DNA of 64,000 bases, from positions 1 through 64,000 of the forward strand of contig CAZLCG010000004.1 in assembly GCA_964557975.1 (NCBI GenBank), in the 5' to 3' direction. Of this stretch, positions 32,953-42,323 are shown one piece after another. Below the pieces are notes generated by a model, which worked only from the letters and a program-made list of their open reading frames with translations, ran no database searches and was not told where the DNA came from. The DNA is from Fimenecus sp964557975. GTDB lineage: Bacteria > Bacillota > Clostridia > Oscillospirales > Acutalibacteraceae. Positions within the stretch are counted from its first letter, which is position 1; every line of letters starts with the position of its first letter. Made by a program: the position numbers and the translations under genes.

Positions 32953-34072
32953 GGTTCTTATTCTTTCAAACGATTTTTTAACAATACATAATTTCAGAAC
33001 GGAGCTTTTAAAAGCTCTTATAAAAAACGGGCACAAGGTCTTTTTGTCCCTGCCGCAGGACGAAAGAAATTCCGCGTTTACGGATATGGGCTGTGAGGTC
33101 ATAGACACGCCGATTTCCCGTTTCGGAAAGAACCCGTTGGAGGATTTGAAAACTCAATCGTTTTATAAAAGTACTATAAAGAAAATAAAGCCCGATTATG
33201 TATTTACATACACCGCAAAGCCCAATATTTACGGCGCGGTCGCGGCTAAAAGCTGCGGCGTCCGCTGCGCGTGTAACGTAACGGGGCTCGGCGCAAATTT
33301 CCAAAGCGAAAACATTGTTAAAAAAATAATGCTTGTGCTTCAGAAATACGCTTATAAAAAGGCTGACGTCGTTTTTTTCCAAAATATTGAAAATCTCAAC
33401 TATTTTAAAGAAAAGGGCGTCGTCGGCGATAATGCAAGGCTTTTACCCGGTTCGGGCGTTAATCTTGAGCAGAATAAATACGAGGAATGTTATGAAACCG
33501 ACGGAAAAGTAAAGTTTGTAACTGTCGCAAGAATAAGGCGGGACAAGGGCTACGACGAGCTTTTTGAAGCAATTAAAAAGGCGCGCGGCGACGGGCTTAA
33601 CGCGGAGTTTCACATTCTCGGCTGGTATGAAGACGATAATTATAAACAGATTACCGAGCAGATGCAAAAGGATTTCGGCGTTATAGTTCACGGCGCTGTA
33701 CCTCACGAAAAGGTACACGACACGATAAAGGAGTTTCAGTTCCTTATACACCCGTCGTACCACGAGGGAATGTCAAACGTAATTCTTGAAGCGGCGGCGG
33801 CAGGAATCGTTTGCCTTGCAAGCAATATAAGCGGCTGTAAAGAGGCGATCGAGGACGGCAAAACGGGCTTCCTGTTTGAGGTAAAGGACAGCAACTCTTT
33901 ATACGGCGCAATAAAAAAAGCCGTAAGCCTTTCCGAAGAAGAAAGAAAAAGCATGGGTATTGCCGCACGCGAAAAAATGCTGAATGAGTTTGACCGCAAT
34001 ATAATTGTTAACGCTTATTTAAATTTATTAGATAAAAAGACAGAAGGAGAAAAAGAATATGTCACTGTATGA
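32945..34072 (+). CDS. Glycosyltransferase family 4 (PglA/CapM-like)
   Basis: A 375-residue GT-B enzyme. The N-domain opens with KVLILSNDFLTIHNFRTELL. The C-domain has FVTVARIRRDKGYDEL, HPSYHEGMSNVILEAAA with the family EX7E-type acidic pair, and a FLASNISG-like block. The N-terminal pattern resembles PglA/CapM enzymes that add the second sugar to an undecaprenyl-linked amino sugar. The acceptor and donor are not determinable. Overlaps the dehydrogenase gene by 14 bases. Confidence 0.85.
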   Translation: MSKVLILSNDFLTIHNFRTELLKALIKNGHKVFLSLPQDERNSAFTDMGCEVIDTPISRFGKNPLEDLKTQSFYKSTIKKIKPDYVFTYTAKPNIYGAVAAKSCGVRCACNVTGLGANFQSENIVKKIMLVLQKYAYKKADVVFFQNIENLNYFKEKGVVGDNARLLPGSGVNLEQNKYEECYETDGKVKFVTVARIRRDKGYDELFEAIKKARGDGLNAEFHILGWYEDDNYKQITEQMQKDFGVIVHGAVPHEKVHDTIKEFQFLIHPSYHEGMSNVILEAAAAGIVCLASNISGCKEAIEDGKTGFLFEVKDSNSLYGAIKKAVSLSEEERKSMGIAAREKMLNEFDRNIIVNAYLNLLDKKTEGEKEYVTV

Positions 34073-35378
34073 TGAAATTGTTGCAGGAAAAGAAAAAATC
34101 GCTCTTGTCGGCTTAGGCTATGTCGGAATGCCGATTGCCGTTGCCTTTTCAAAAAAGGTCAGCGTTGTAGGCTTCGACCTTAACGCGAAAAAAATCGAGC
34201 TTTATAAGAACGGTATAGATCCGACGAACGAGGTGGGCAGCGACGCAATTAAAAGCTGTACGGTTGATTTTACTGCGGATGAGAGCAAGCTGAAAACCGC
34301 CAAGTTCTTTATAGTCGCCGTCCCCACTCCCGTAAACGACGACCATACGCCCGACCTCACGCCTGTAGAGGGCGCAAGCGAAATCGTCGGCAGAAATCTT
34401 ACAAAGGGTTCGATTATCGTTTACGAAAGCACGGTTTATCCCGGCGTCACCGAGGACATCTGCGTACCCATTCTTGAAAGGGAATCGGGTCTTAAATGCG
34501 GCGTTGACTTTAAGGTCGGATATTCGCCCGAAAGAATCAACCCAGGCGATAAGGTGCATCGCCTTGAAACTATAAAAAAGATTGTCAGCGGTATGGACGA
34601 AGAAACGCTTGATGTTGTCGCCAAGGTATATGAGCTTGTTGTTGAGGCGGGCGTTCACAGGGCTTCATCCATCAAGGTTGCCGAAGCGGCTAAGGTTATT
34701 GAAAACAGCCAGAGAGATATAAATATCGCCTTTATGAACGAGCTTTCGATTATATTCAATAAAATGGGTATTGACACAAAATCCGTCCTTGAAGCGGCGG
34801 GTACAAAGTGGAATTTCCTTAAATTCTACCCCGGTCTTGTAGGCGGTCACTGCATAGGCGTTGACCCGTATTATCTGACCTATAAGGCTGAGGAGCTTGG
34901 CTATCACAGCCAGATCATCCTGTCGGGCAGACGTATTAACGACGATATGGGCAAGTATGTTGCCGAAAATGTTGTAAAGAACCTTATTAAAGCCGATGTT
35001 TCCATTAAGAACGCTAAGGTTGCAATTCTCGGCTTTACGTTTAAAGAGAATTGCCCCGATACGAGAAACACAAAAATTATTGATATAGTTAACGAACTTA
35101 AAGAATACGGCATAGTTCCCGTTATTGCCGACCCGACAGCCGACAGCGACGAGGCAAAGAGACTTTACGGCGTTGAGTTCGTAAGCGTTGAGAGCATAAA
35201 GGATATGGACGCTGTGGTTCTTGCGGTTGCTCACGAGGCGTTTAAATCATATACGCAGGCTGATTTTGATAAGATGTTTAAAGCGGGCGATAACGATAAA
35301 AAGGTTCTTGTGGATATTAAGGGCTTGCTTGACAGAGAAGAATACGAAAAAGCAAATTACAATTATTGGAGATTATAA
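34059..35378 (+). CDS. UDP-N-acetylhexosamine 6-dehydrogenase (WbpO/TviB-like)
   Basis: A 439-residue NAD-dependent nucleotide-sugar dehydrogenase. IALVGLGYVGMPIAVAFSK is the NAD fold; the catalytic Cys265 lies in GLVGGHCIGVDPYYL; SQRDINIAFMNELSIIF is a family helix. It makes four-electron oxidation at C6 to give a uronic acid. Similarity is closest to the WbpO/TviB (UDP-GalNAc/GlcNAc) branch rather than to UDP-glucose enzymes, and the neighbouring WbpP/TviC-like epimerase supports a UDP-N-acetylhexosaminuronate product. Confidence 0.88.
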   Translation: MSLYDEIVAGKEKIALVGLGYVGMPIAVAFSKKVSVVGFDLNAKKIELYKNGIDPTNEVGSDAIKSCTVDFTADESKLKTAKFFIVAVPTPVNDDHTPDLTPVEGASEIVGRNLTKGSIIVYESTVYPGVTEDICVPILERESGLKCGVDFKVGYSPERINPGDKVHRLETIKKIVSGMDEETLDVVAKVYELVVEAGVHRASSIKVAEAAKVIENSQRDINIAFMNELSIIFNKMGIDTKSVLEAAGTKWNFLKFYPGLVGGHCIGVDPYYLTYKAEELGYHSQIILSGRRINDDMGKYVAENVVKNLIKADVSIKNAKVAILGFTFKENCPDTRNTKIIDIVNELKEYGIVPVIADPTADSDEAKRLYGVEFVSVESIKDMDAVVLAVAHEAFKSYTQADFDKMFKAGDNDKKVLVDIKGLLDREEYEKANYNYWRL

Positions 35379-35381
35379 TCT

Positions 35382-36356
35382 ATGGGCTGCAAAGAATTAA
35401 CATTTCCCGAAAATACAACATTTCTTGTTACAGGCGCTGCGGGCTTTATAGGCTCGAACCTTTGCGAGGCTATACTCAATAAGGGATGTAAAGTTGTTGC
35501 GCTTGACGACCTTTCAACGGGCAAGCAGAAAAATATTGATATGTTCCTTGACGACCCGAATTACAGGTTCATCAAGGGTGATATTAAGGATTTAAACACT
35601 TGTATGAAAGCGTGCGAGGGCGTTGATTACGTTTTAAATCAGGCGGCGTGGGGAAGCGTTCCCAGAAGTCTTGAAATGCCTATATTCTACTGTAAAAACA
35701 ATATTGAGGGCACTCTTAATATGCTTGAAGCGGCAAGGCGGAACGGCGTTAAAAAGTTCGTTTACGCTTCATCGTCTTCGGTTTACGGCGATGAGCCGAA
35801 GCTCCCGAAAAAAGAGGGCGTTGAGGGTAATTTGCTTTCCCCCTATGCGCTGACAAAACGCTGTGACGAGGAATGGGCGAAGCTCTATACTAAATTTTAC
35901 GGGCTTGATACCTACGGGATGAGATATTTCAATGTTTTCGGCAGAAGGCAGGATCCCGACGGGGCATACGCCGCAGTTATACCGAAATTCTTAAAGCAGC
36001 TTATGAACGGTGAAACTCCGACCATTAACGGCGACGGTAAGCAGAGCCGTGATTTCACATATATCGACAATGTAATCGAGGCCAATTTAAAGGCTTGCCT
36101 TGCGCCTCACGAGGCGGCGGGCGAGGCGTTTAATATCGCATACGGCGGACGCGAATATCTTATTGATATTTACTACGGTCTTACTAAGGCTTTGGGCGTT
36201 GACGTTGAGCCGAATTTCGGGCCTGACCGCAAGGGCGATATAAAGCACTCAAACGCTGACATCTCAAAGGCGAGAAAACTGCTCGGCTACGACCCCGATT
36301 ACAGCTTCCGGGACGGTATAAAGCTTGCTATCGAGTGGTATAAGGAGAATTTGTAA
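35382..36356 (+). CDS. UDP-N-acetylhexosamine(uronate) 4-epimerase (WbpP/TviC-like)
   Basis: A 324-residue extended SDR. FLVTGAAGFIGSNLCEAIL binds NAD. The catalytic Ser/Tyr/Lys are in YASSSSVYGDE and SPYALTKRCDEEW. The motifs NQAAWGSVPRS and GDGKQSRDFTYIDNVIEANL match the WbpP/TviC group that interconverts GlcNAc and GalNAc forms of UDP sugars or their uronates. With the preceding dehydrogenase it supplies UDP-GalNAcA or UDP-GlcNAcA. Confidence 0.9.
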   Translation: MGCKELTFPENTTFLVTGAAGFIGSNLCEAILNKGCKVVALDDLSTGKQKNIDMFLDDPNYRFIKGDIKDLNTCMKACEGVDYVLNQAAWGSVPRSLEMPIFYCKNNIEGTLNMLEAARRNGVKKFVYASSSSVYGDEPKLPKKEGVEGNLLSPYALTKRCDEEWAKLYTKFYGLDTYGMRYFNVFGRRQDPDGAYAAVIPKFLKQLMNGETPTINGDGKQSRDFTYIDNVIEANLKACLAPHEAAGEAFNIAYGGREYLIDIYYGLTKALGVDVEPNFGPDRKGDIKHSNADISKARKLLGYDPDYSFRDGIKLAIEWYKENL

Positions 36357-37234
36357 TGATCAATTACAAAAAGATCATAAAAAACAGAGAATTTCGTCTT
36401 AAAGTAATTGACAAACTCTCGTTTATACCTACTAAACCGTACCTCAAAATGGTCTATAAAATCAAGACGGGTAAAAGCTTGAATTTAGATGATCCCACAG
36501 GCTTTTGTGAAAAATTGAATTGGCTGAAAGTTAATGATAAGCACAGCGAATATACTAAGCTTGTTGACAAGCTTGCGGTTCGTGATTACATAACGGAAAA
36601 AATCGGAAAAGAGTATCTTTTTCCTCTTTTGGGTCATTGGAAGCATTTTGACGACATAGATTTTGACAGGCTACCCGATAAGTTTGTGCTTAAATGCAAT
36701 CACGATTCAGGCTCGGTTAGGTTTGTTACCGATAAAAATAAAATTGACAAGGAAGAATTCAAATCATTTTTTGAGGGCAGGCTTAAGCTGAATCCATATT
36801 ACGCGGGGCGTGAATATCCGTATAAGAACGTTAAGCCCGAGATAATTGCCGAGGAATATATGGAGTCCGACGACGGCAGAGGAATAAACGATTATAAATT
36901 TTTCTGCTTTGACGGAAAACCCGAAATAATGTTTGTCGCGACAGACAGGGCAACAGACGTAAGATTTGACTTCTATGATATGGAGTTTAATCATTTACCG
37001 ATATATAATATTCATCCTAACTCCGATTCTGTTGTAAAAAAGCCCGAAAGTTTTGAAGAGATGAAAAACTTATGCGAAAAACTTACCAAGGGTATGAAAT
37101 TCGTACGCCTTGATTTGTATGAGCTTGACGGTAAAATATATTTCGGAGAGTTTACATTTTTCCACGGCGGCGGATTTTATCCGTTTGAACCGGCCGAGTG
37201 GGAAAAGAAACTCGGTGATTTAATCAAAATATAA
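36356..37234 (+). CDS. TupA-like ATP-grasp protein
   Basis: A 292-residue protein of the TupA-like ATP-grasp group (TupA is named from teichuronopeptide synthesis). DPTGFCEKLNWLK and the KFVLKCNHDSGS ATP-binding segment are characteristic, and EEYMESDDGRGINDYKFFCF gives the acidic ligands. ATP-grasp ligases form amide bonds; beside uronic-acid genes it could attach an amino acid or amine to the carboxylate. The first ATG overlaps the epimerase stop. The reaction itself is inference. Confidence 0.83.
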   Translation: MINYKKIIKNREFRLKVIDKLSFIPTKPYLKMVYKIKTGKSLNLDDPTGFCEKLNWLKVNDKHSEYTKLVDKLAVRDYITEKIGKEYLFPLLGHWKHFDDIDFDRLPDKFVLKCNHDSGSVRFVTDKNKIDKEEFKSFFEGRLKLNPYYAGREYPYKNVKPEIIAEEYMESDDGRGINDYKFFCFDGKPEIMFVATDRATDVRFDFYDMEFNHLPIYNIHPNSDSVVKKPESFEEMKNLCEKLTKGMKFVRLDLYELDGKIYFGEFTFFHGGGFYPFEPAEWEKKLGDLIKI

Positions 37235-37254
37235 TTTCAGAAAGGTCTGCGTTA

Positions 37255-38196
37255 ATGTTTAAACCATTGGTTTCAGTAGTAATACCCGTATATAACGGGG
37301 CGAATTATATGTGTGAAGCGATTGATTCGGCACTTTCGCAAACTTATCAAAATATTGAAATTATTGTTGTTAATGACGGCTCAACAGATAACGGCGAAAC
37401 GGAAAAGATCGCGCTGTCATACGGCGATAAAATTAAATATTACAAAAAGGAAAACGGCGGCTGTGCGAGCGCTTTGAATTTCGGTATCTCAAAAATGAAC
37501 GGCGAGTATTTTTCATGGCTTTCGCATGATGACGTTTACCTGCCTGACAAAATACAAAAACAGGTTGACTGTATAAACGAAAACAATCTTGACAGGGATA
37601 GTACTGTAATCTCCTGTGAGTCATATGTAATAAACGCTGAGGGTAAAACCATGCGTAAAACAAACGCTGATTATAAGGGCAGTATTTCAGCTTTCCAAGC
37701 GTTTGAAAAAAACATTCTCGGCAAATGCTTTAACGGCTGTGCGCTGCTTATTCCTAAAAAAATTCTTGATAAAACGGGATTATTCAGCACACATTTCGTT
37801 TATATCCTCGATTGGGAATATTGGATCAGGATAGCTTTAAACGGATACTCTTACTATTGTTTGGAAGAACATTTGGTTAAAAATAGACGGCACAACAATC
37901 AGGTTTCGGTTAAAAAGCAGGAACTTCACGACAGAGAAATTGATGAGTTTGTGAATATTCTGTTCAACAAGTTGTGTGAAGATAAGTATTCACCGCAGTA
38001 TTTAAAGGCTTTGTTTTTCTATTGCAAAATACTCGGTAAAACGGAATTAAGCAATAAGCTTAAATACTTTTTAAAACAGGAAAAAGAAATTTCTTTTGCA
38101 GACTGTGTAAAGGCACAGTTATATTATATAAAAAAAAGATTGAAAAATGTTTTTAGAGTAGTTTATCATAAATCAGTTCTCGGATTAAAACGGTAA
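37255..38196 (+). CDS. Glycosyltransferase family 2
   Basis: A 313-residue GT-A enzyme. The donor-binding start VSVVIPVYNGANYMCEAIDS, IIVVNDGSTDNG, and the metal-binding DxD-type SHDDVY (near residue 90) are clear. WEYWIRIA matches the acceptor-side ED/W motif. A basic tail of about 70 residues ends the protein. AGAAAGG lies upstream of the ATG. Substrates not determinable. Confidence 0.9.
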   Translation: MFKPLVSVVIPVYNGANYMCEAIDSALSQTYQNIEIIVVNDGSTDNGETEKIALSYGDKIKYYKKENGGCASALNFGISKMNGEYFSWLSHDDVYLPDKIQKQVDCINENNLDRDSTVISCESYVINAEGKTMRKTNADYKGSISAFQAFEKNILGKCFNGCALLIPKKILDKTGLFSTHFVYILDWEYWIRIALNGYSYYCLEEHLVKNRRHNNQVSVKKQELHDREIDEFVNILFNKLCEDKYSPQYLKALFFYCKILGKTELSNKLKYFLKQEKEISFADCVKAQLYYIKKRLKNVFRVVYHKSVLGLKR

Positions 38197-38234
38197 TAGT
38201 TTTATTTTGCGGGATTTTATTGGAGGATTTCGGC

Positions 38235-39461
38235 ATGAGAGTTCTGCAAATAAACGCAGTTAACGGCATAGGCAGTACCGGCCGTACCTGCGTTGAATTT
38301 ACACAGAGCGTTAAGCTGTCAGGCAATGAGTGCTTTACGGCTTATTCGCTCGGTGCTCAAACCGAAAACTCAAAATGCGTTTCACCCGTTTGGGAATGTA
38401 AGTATCACGCTTTTATGTCAAGGCTTACAGGGCTTCAGGGTTATTTTTCCGCTGTATCTACCCGAAATATAATAAAGCTAATTAAAGATTTTGATCCCGA
38501 CATAGTCCATTTAAGGAATCTTCACGCCAATTATGTGAATTTAAAGCCTCTTCTTAAATACCTTGCAAAAAATGATATTCCTACTGTTATAACGCTTCAT
38601 GACTGTTGGTTCTTTACGGGAAAATGTATGCATTATACGCAGACCGGCTGTTATAAGTGGCAAACAGGCTGCAACAACTGCCCGAAGCTTAAAACGGATA
38701 ATGTCAGTTGGTTCTTTGACAGAACCGAAAAAATATGGAATGACAAACGTGCGCTGCTTACGGCAATTCCCCGTCTCGGAGTAATAGGTGTTTCCGATTG
38801 GATTACAAATGAATCTAAGCAGTCTTTTTTAAAGGACGCAAAGGTTATAGAACGCGTATATAATTGGATCGACACCGAAAAGTTTAAGCCATCGGGGGCA
38901 GATGAAGCCCGCAATAAATATAATTTAAACGGAAAGTTTGTCATTTTGGGCGTTGCAAGCATATGGGGCAACAGCAAGGGGCTTAATAAATTTATTGAGC
39001 TTTCGGAAAGATTAAACGAGGATGAAATAATTGTTATTGTCGGAGGTTTGCCCGCTGATTTCAATCTTCCGAAAAATATAATACATATTCCCGCTACCGA
39101 TTCGGTTGATGAATTGGTAAGCTTATATTCTTCGGCGGATGTTTTTCTTCAGCTTTCAAAAGAGGAAACTTTCGGCAAGGTTACCGTTGAGGCGCTCGCC
39201 TGCGGAACGCCCGTTATTACAAACGACTGTACCGCTAACCCTGAGCTTGTAAATCCCGATTGCGGTATCATTACCGATACCGATGATACCGGATTGCTTT
39301 TAAATGCTGTCGGGGATGTTCGCGCGCGAGGCAAGCAGAGCTTTTCAAAGAACTGCCGTCAGTTTGTAACGGACAATTTTGCAAAGTCGCGTTTAACCGA
39401 GCAGACGCTTGACCTTTATAAACGTGTTATCGGCGTCGAAGGGGGTGGAGCCGAATGGTAG
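38235..39461 (+). CDS. Glycosyltransferase family 4 (WcaC-like)
   Basis: A 408-residue GT-B enzyme of the colanic-acid WcaC type. MRVLQINAVNGIGSTGRTC opens the N-domain; DIVHLRNLHANYVNLKPLL and LHDCWFFTGKCMHYTQTGCY are typical of that group, with clustered Cys. The C-domain has QLSKEETFGKVTVEALACGT. The ATG at 38235 is seven bases after GGAGGA. It overlaps the polymerase gene by seven bases. Confidence 0.9.
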   Translation: MRVLQINAVNGIGSTGRTCVEFTQSVKLSGNECFTAYSLGAQTENSKCVSPVWECKYHAFMSRLTGLQGYFSAVSTRNIIKLIKDFDPDIVHLRNLHANYVNLKPLLKYLAKNDIPTVITLHDCWFFTGKCMHYTQTGCYKWQTGCNNCPKLKTDNVSWFFDRTEKIWNDKRALLTAIPRLGVIGVSDWITNESKQSFLKDAKVIERVYNWIDTEKFKPSGADEARNKYNLNGKFVILGVASIWGNSKGLNKFIELSERLNEDEIIVIVGGLPADFNLPKNIIHIPATDSVDELVSLYSSADVFLQLSKEETFGKVTVEALACGTPVITNDCTANPELVNPDCGIITDTDDTGLLLNAVGDVRARGKQSFSKNCRQFVTDNFAKSRLTEQTLDLYKRVIGVEGGGAEW

Positions 39462-40504
39462 TTGCGTATTCAGCGCTTCTCTGCCTGTTTATATGTTGGT
39501 ATTCTGTAAGGGATAAGGAAAAAAAGCGCTTCTTTTTCTGGGCGGCGGTTATCGTAATTTTTCTTATGACTGTTTTAAAAAGTAAATCTTTCGGCTCTGA
39601 CGATCTGGAAAACTATTATAATATTTATAACTCTCTTCCGGATATTTCCTTTGGCAGGTTATGGAAAAACTATAGGTCCGGCGATATGAAAGACGTCGGC
39701 TTCTTTATGGTTGCAAAGTTGTTTGCCGACGCGGGAATCCCCGTGCAGCTTTGGGTAGGCCTTATAGGACTACTGTATGCATTCAGCATAATGTCCTTTT
39801 CAAAAAAATATTCGGCGGATATGTTTTTCAGTTGTCTTATACTGTTCAGTCTGGCTTATTTAAGCTTTAGTTTCACGGCACTTCGTCAGACTGTGGCTAT
39901 GTCTATTGTTTTTTTTGCCATTAGTTTTGCAAATAAACGGAAGCTTATTCCGTTTGTGATTCTTGTGGTGTTTGCATCCTTGTTCCATTCCACTGCTTTG
40001 ATTTTTTTATTGGTGTATCTTATTCCGCAAAGAAAGTTTTATATTATTCCGTCCGTTATAAGCGTTGTTGGCTGCCTTGCGGCAAGTATTTTTGCACCGG
40101 GGCTTGTCAGACGGCTTATAAGTATTTTAAGCTGGAACGAATTTTTGCAGGATTATGCGGAGGCAACAAGAACGCTTACCTTTTCGGGCTTTATAATCCA
40201 AGCGGCAATTTTGGCTTTTTGTGTATATATTCTTCGTCATAAGCAAAATGACCGTTCGGTAAATTTGCTTCTCGGAATGATGGTCGTCGGGCTGTGTTTT
40301 CAAAGCTTTGCGAGTGTTGTCGCGGAGTCTTTCAGAATGAGTATGTATTTCAGCATAGCAAGCGTTGCTGTTGTGCCCACTGCGATAGATTCAATCGGGG
40401 TTGAGAGAACAAGAAAACAGTATAAGTTGTTTGTGCTTGTACTGTTGCTGATATACTTTACAATGACGATGCCGTTTTCGCAATATGAGTTCTTTTGGAG
40501 TTAA
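39455..40504 (+). CDS. EpsG family polysaccharide polymerase (Wzy-type)
   Basis: 349 residues with about ten transmembrane helices. The early segment KSKSFGSDDLENYYNIYN and the LRQTVAMSIVFFAISFA block are typical of EpsG proteins, thought to polymerise repeat units outside the membrane. A second, O-antigen-ligase-like membrane protein lies at 53866, so one of the two is likely the polymerase and the other a second polymerase or ligase. Confidence 0.87.
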   Translation: MVVAYSALLCLFICWYSVRDKEKKRFFFWAAVIVIFLMTVLKSKSFGSDDLENYYNIYNSLPDISFGRLWKNYRSGDMKDVGFFMVAKLFADAGIPVQLWVGLIGLLYAFSIMSFSKKYSADMFFSCLILFSLAYLSFSFTALRQTVAMSIVFFAISFANKRKLIPFVILVVFASLFHSTALIFLLVYLIPQRKFYIIPSVISVVGCLAASIFAPGLVRRLISILSWNEFLQDYAEATRTLTFSGFIIQAAILAFCVYILRHKQNDRSVNLLLGMMVVGLCFQSFASVVAESFRMSMYFSIASVAVVPTAIDSIGVERTRKQYKLFVLVLLLIYFTMTMPFSQYEFFWS

Positions 40505-41395
40505 ATGATGAAAAGATTTTTTGATAAATTTATTTTAGGCGTATGGAATGTCGGAATTATCGAAAATAGCGCCGATGAGCTGTTAAAAAGCGAAGGTGAT
40601 TATAAAATACGCTGGATGCGGCATAATTACCGCGATCGCTTCTTTGCAGACCCGTTTTTATATAAAGCGGATGACGATTATTATTATATTTTGGCGGAGG
40701 AATATCCCTTTTACACCTCAGTCGGGTTTATTTCACTGCTCAAAATAAGAAGAAGCGATATGCAGCTTGTCGAAAAGAAAAAAATCATCTCCGACGGCAC
40801 GCATTTTTCATATCCGTTCATTTCACGCGGGTGGATAATTCCCGAGAATTTTCATTCGGGCAAGTCCACAGCCTATAAGTTTGACGGGAAAGAGGTTACC
40901 GAGTGCAAAACGGTTATGGAGCATGGCTTAATAGACCAAACGTTTTTAAACTACGGCGGCAGGGAATGGATTTTTGCAACCGATGAGGACAATAAGCTTT
41001 GCGGGCTTAAGCTGTATTACAGAAATGCGGGAGAGGAACGTTGGCGCGAGCATAAAAAAAATCCCGTAAGCGAGGATGTCAGTACGGCTCGTCCCGGCGG
41101 TCATTTCTTTAAAATAGGGGATACATTATACCGTCCCGTTCAGGATTCCGAAAAATGCTACGGCAACAAAATCAGAATTATGCGTGTGGATTTTTTGGAT
41201 GAAAACGATTACAGAGAAACCGAGGTCGCAGTTTTTTCATCGGAAAATCAAGGAAAATACGATATGGGCTTTCATACATTTAACGCTGAGGACGGTTTCG
41301 TAGTATGTGACGGTTACAGAGAGTATCACAGCTTTGCAATTAAGCCTCTGTGCCTTAAAGCGCCTTCTTTAATGAAACGTTTGGGAGAAAAATAG
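40505..41395 (+). CDS. GINT1-N-like beta-propeller protein
   Basis: 296 residues. The blocks RDRFFADPFLYKADDDYYYI, HFSYPFISRG and YRPVQDSEKCYGNKI match the glucosamine inositolphosphorylceramide transferase 1 N-terminal domain, a five-bladed propeller with GH43-like fold that occurs in many bacterial capsule loci, alone or fused to transferases. It may modify or bind sugars; no activity can be assigned. It starts directly after the polymerase stop. Confidence 0.75.
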   Translation: MMKRFFDKFILGVWNVGIIENSADELLKSEGDYKIRWMRHNYRDRFFADPFLYKADDDYYYILAEEYPFYTSVGFISLLKIRRSDMQLVEKKKIISDGTHFSYPFISRGWIIPENFHSGKSTAYKFDGKEVTECKTVMEHGLIDQTFLNYGGREWIFATDEDNKLCGLKLYYRNAGEERWREHKKNPVSEDVSTARPGGHFFKIGDTLYRPVQDSEKCYGNKIRIMRVDFLDENDYRETEVAVFSSENQGKYDMGFHTFNAEDGFVVCDGYREYHSFAIKPLCLKAPSLMKRLGEK

Positions 41396-41396
41396 A

Positions 41397-42323
41397 GTGA
41401 ATATAAAGACTTTGGATTTTTTTAAAATTCCCGAGGGTGTAAGAATACCGTACTTTGGGGGTAAAATATACAAATATTTAAGCAAAAAGGAAAACGAGTA
41501 CATAAAAAAACTTCCGTTATCCGAGCTATCGCTTTATAAGGGCGATGAAAGGGAAGAGAAAATTATTGTGTCGCTGACAACCTTTCCCGCAAGAATAAAC
41601 ACGGTCTTTTACAGCATTAAATCGCTGATGCACCAAACTGTCAGCCCCGACAGAATAATACTGTGGCTTGCGGAAACTCAGTTTTCTTTTGACTCTTTGC
41701 CCGAACAAATTAAAGAATTGTGTGAGCTCGGTCTTGAAATAAGGTTCGTTGAGGATTTGAAATCACATAAAAAATATCACTACGCGCTTAAAGAACAGCA
41801 AAAAAATGAGCTTGTAATAACCTATGACGACGATATTATTTACCCTGAGGATTCGATAGAACGTCTTTACAAAACGCACTTGAAGTACCGTGACTGTATA
41901 GTCTGCAACAGGGCAGCCGTAGCAGCGGCGGCTAACGGAAAACTTCAATCCTACTCATTATGGAAAATACATTCGGATATAGGTGTCAATACCCCTTCGA
42001 CAATGCTTTTTCCGTCCACGGGCGGGGGAACGCTTTACCCGTTCGGCAGTGTAAATGAAGAAGCGTTTAATGTTGATAATATGAAAGAAACCTCATTTTC
42101 GGCGGATGATTTATGGATGCGGTTTATGAGCGCGCTCAACGGCACAAAAATAATAAAGACAAGAAAGAACCACAGAACGTTTACCGTCTGCGATGGCTCA
42201 CAGACTGAAAGCTTACAGGTTGTCAACTGCCTTGAAAACGGTAACAATGAAGCAATAGAAAAATTATCCGCGCGTTATCCTGAGGCTTTGGAGAAGATCG
42301 TTTATGGAAATTCAAAAGGGTAA
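41397..42323 (+). CDS. GT-A type glycosyltransferase
   Basis: 308 residues. KIIVSLTTFPARINTVFYSI and QTVSPDRIILWLAE open a GT-A fold, and the metal site is VITYDDDIIYPED (about residue 145). FSADDLWMRFMSALNG lies late. This group is annotated only as glycosyltransferase in capsule loci. GTG start, overlapping nothing upstream; its end overlaps the next GT2 gene by 20 bases. Confidence 0.78.
   Translation: MNIKTLDFFKIPEGVRIPYFGGKIYKYLSKKENEYIKKLPLSELSLYKGDEREEKIIVSLTTFPARINTVFYSIKSLMHQTVSPDRIILWLAETQFSFDSLPEQIKELCELGLEIRFVEDLKSHKKYHYALKEQQKNELVITYDDDIIYPEDSIERLYKTHLKYRDCIVCNRAAVAAAANGKLQSYSLWKIHSDIGVNTPSTMLFPSTGGGTLYPFGSVNEEAFNVDNMKETSFSADDLWMRFMSALNGTKIIKTRKNHRTFTVCDGSQTESLQVVNCLENGNNEAIEKLSARYPEALEKIVYGNSKG

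Noticed and set aside
34665..35234. 189-residue open frame on the minus strand
   Set aside because: It is a shadow of the nucleotide-sugar dehydrogenase coding strand; no ribosome site or recognisable family.
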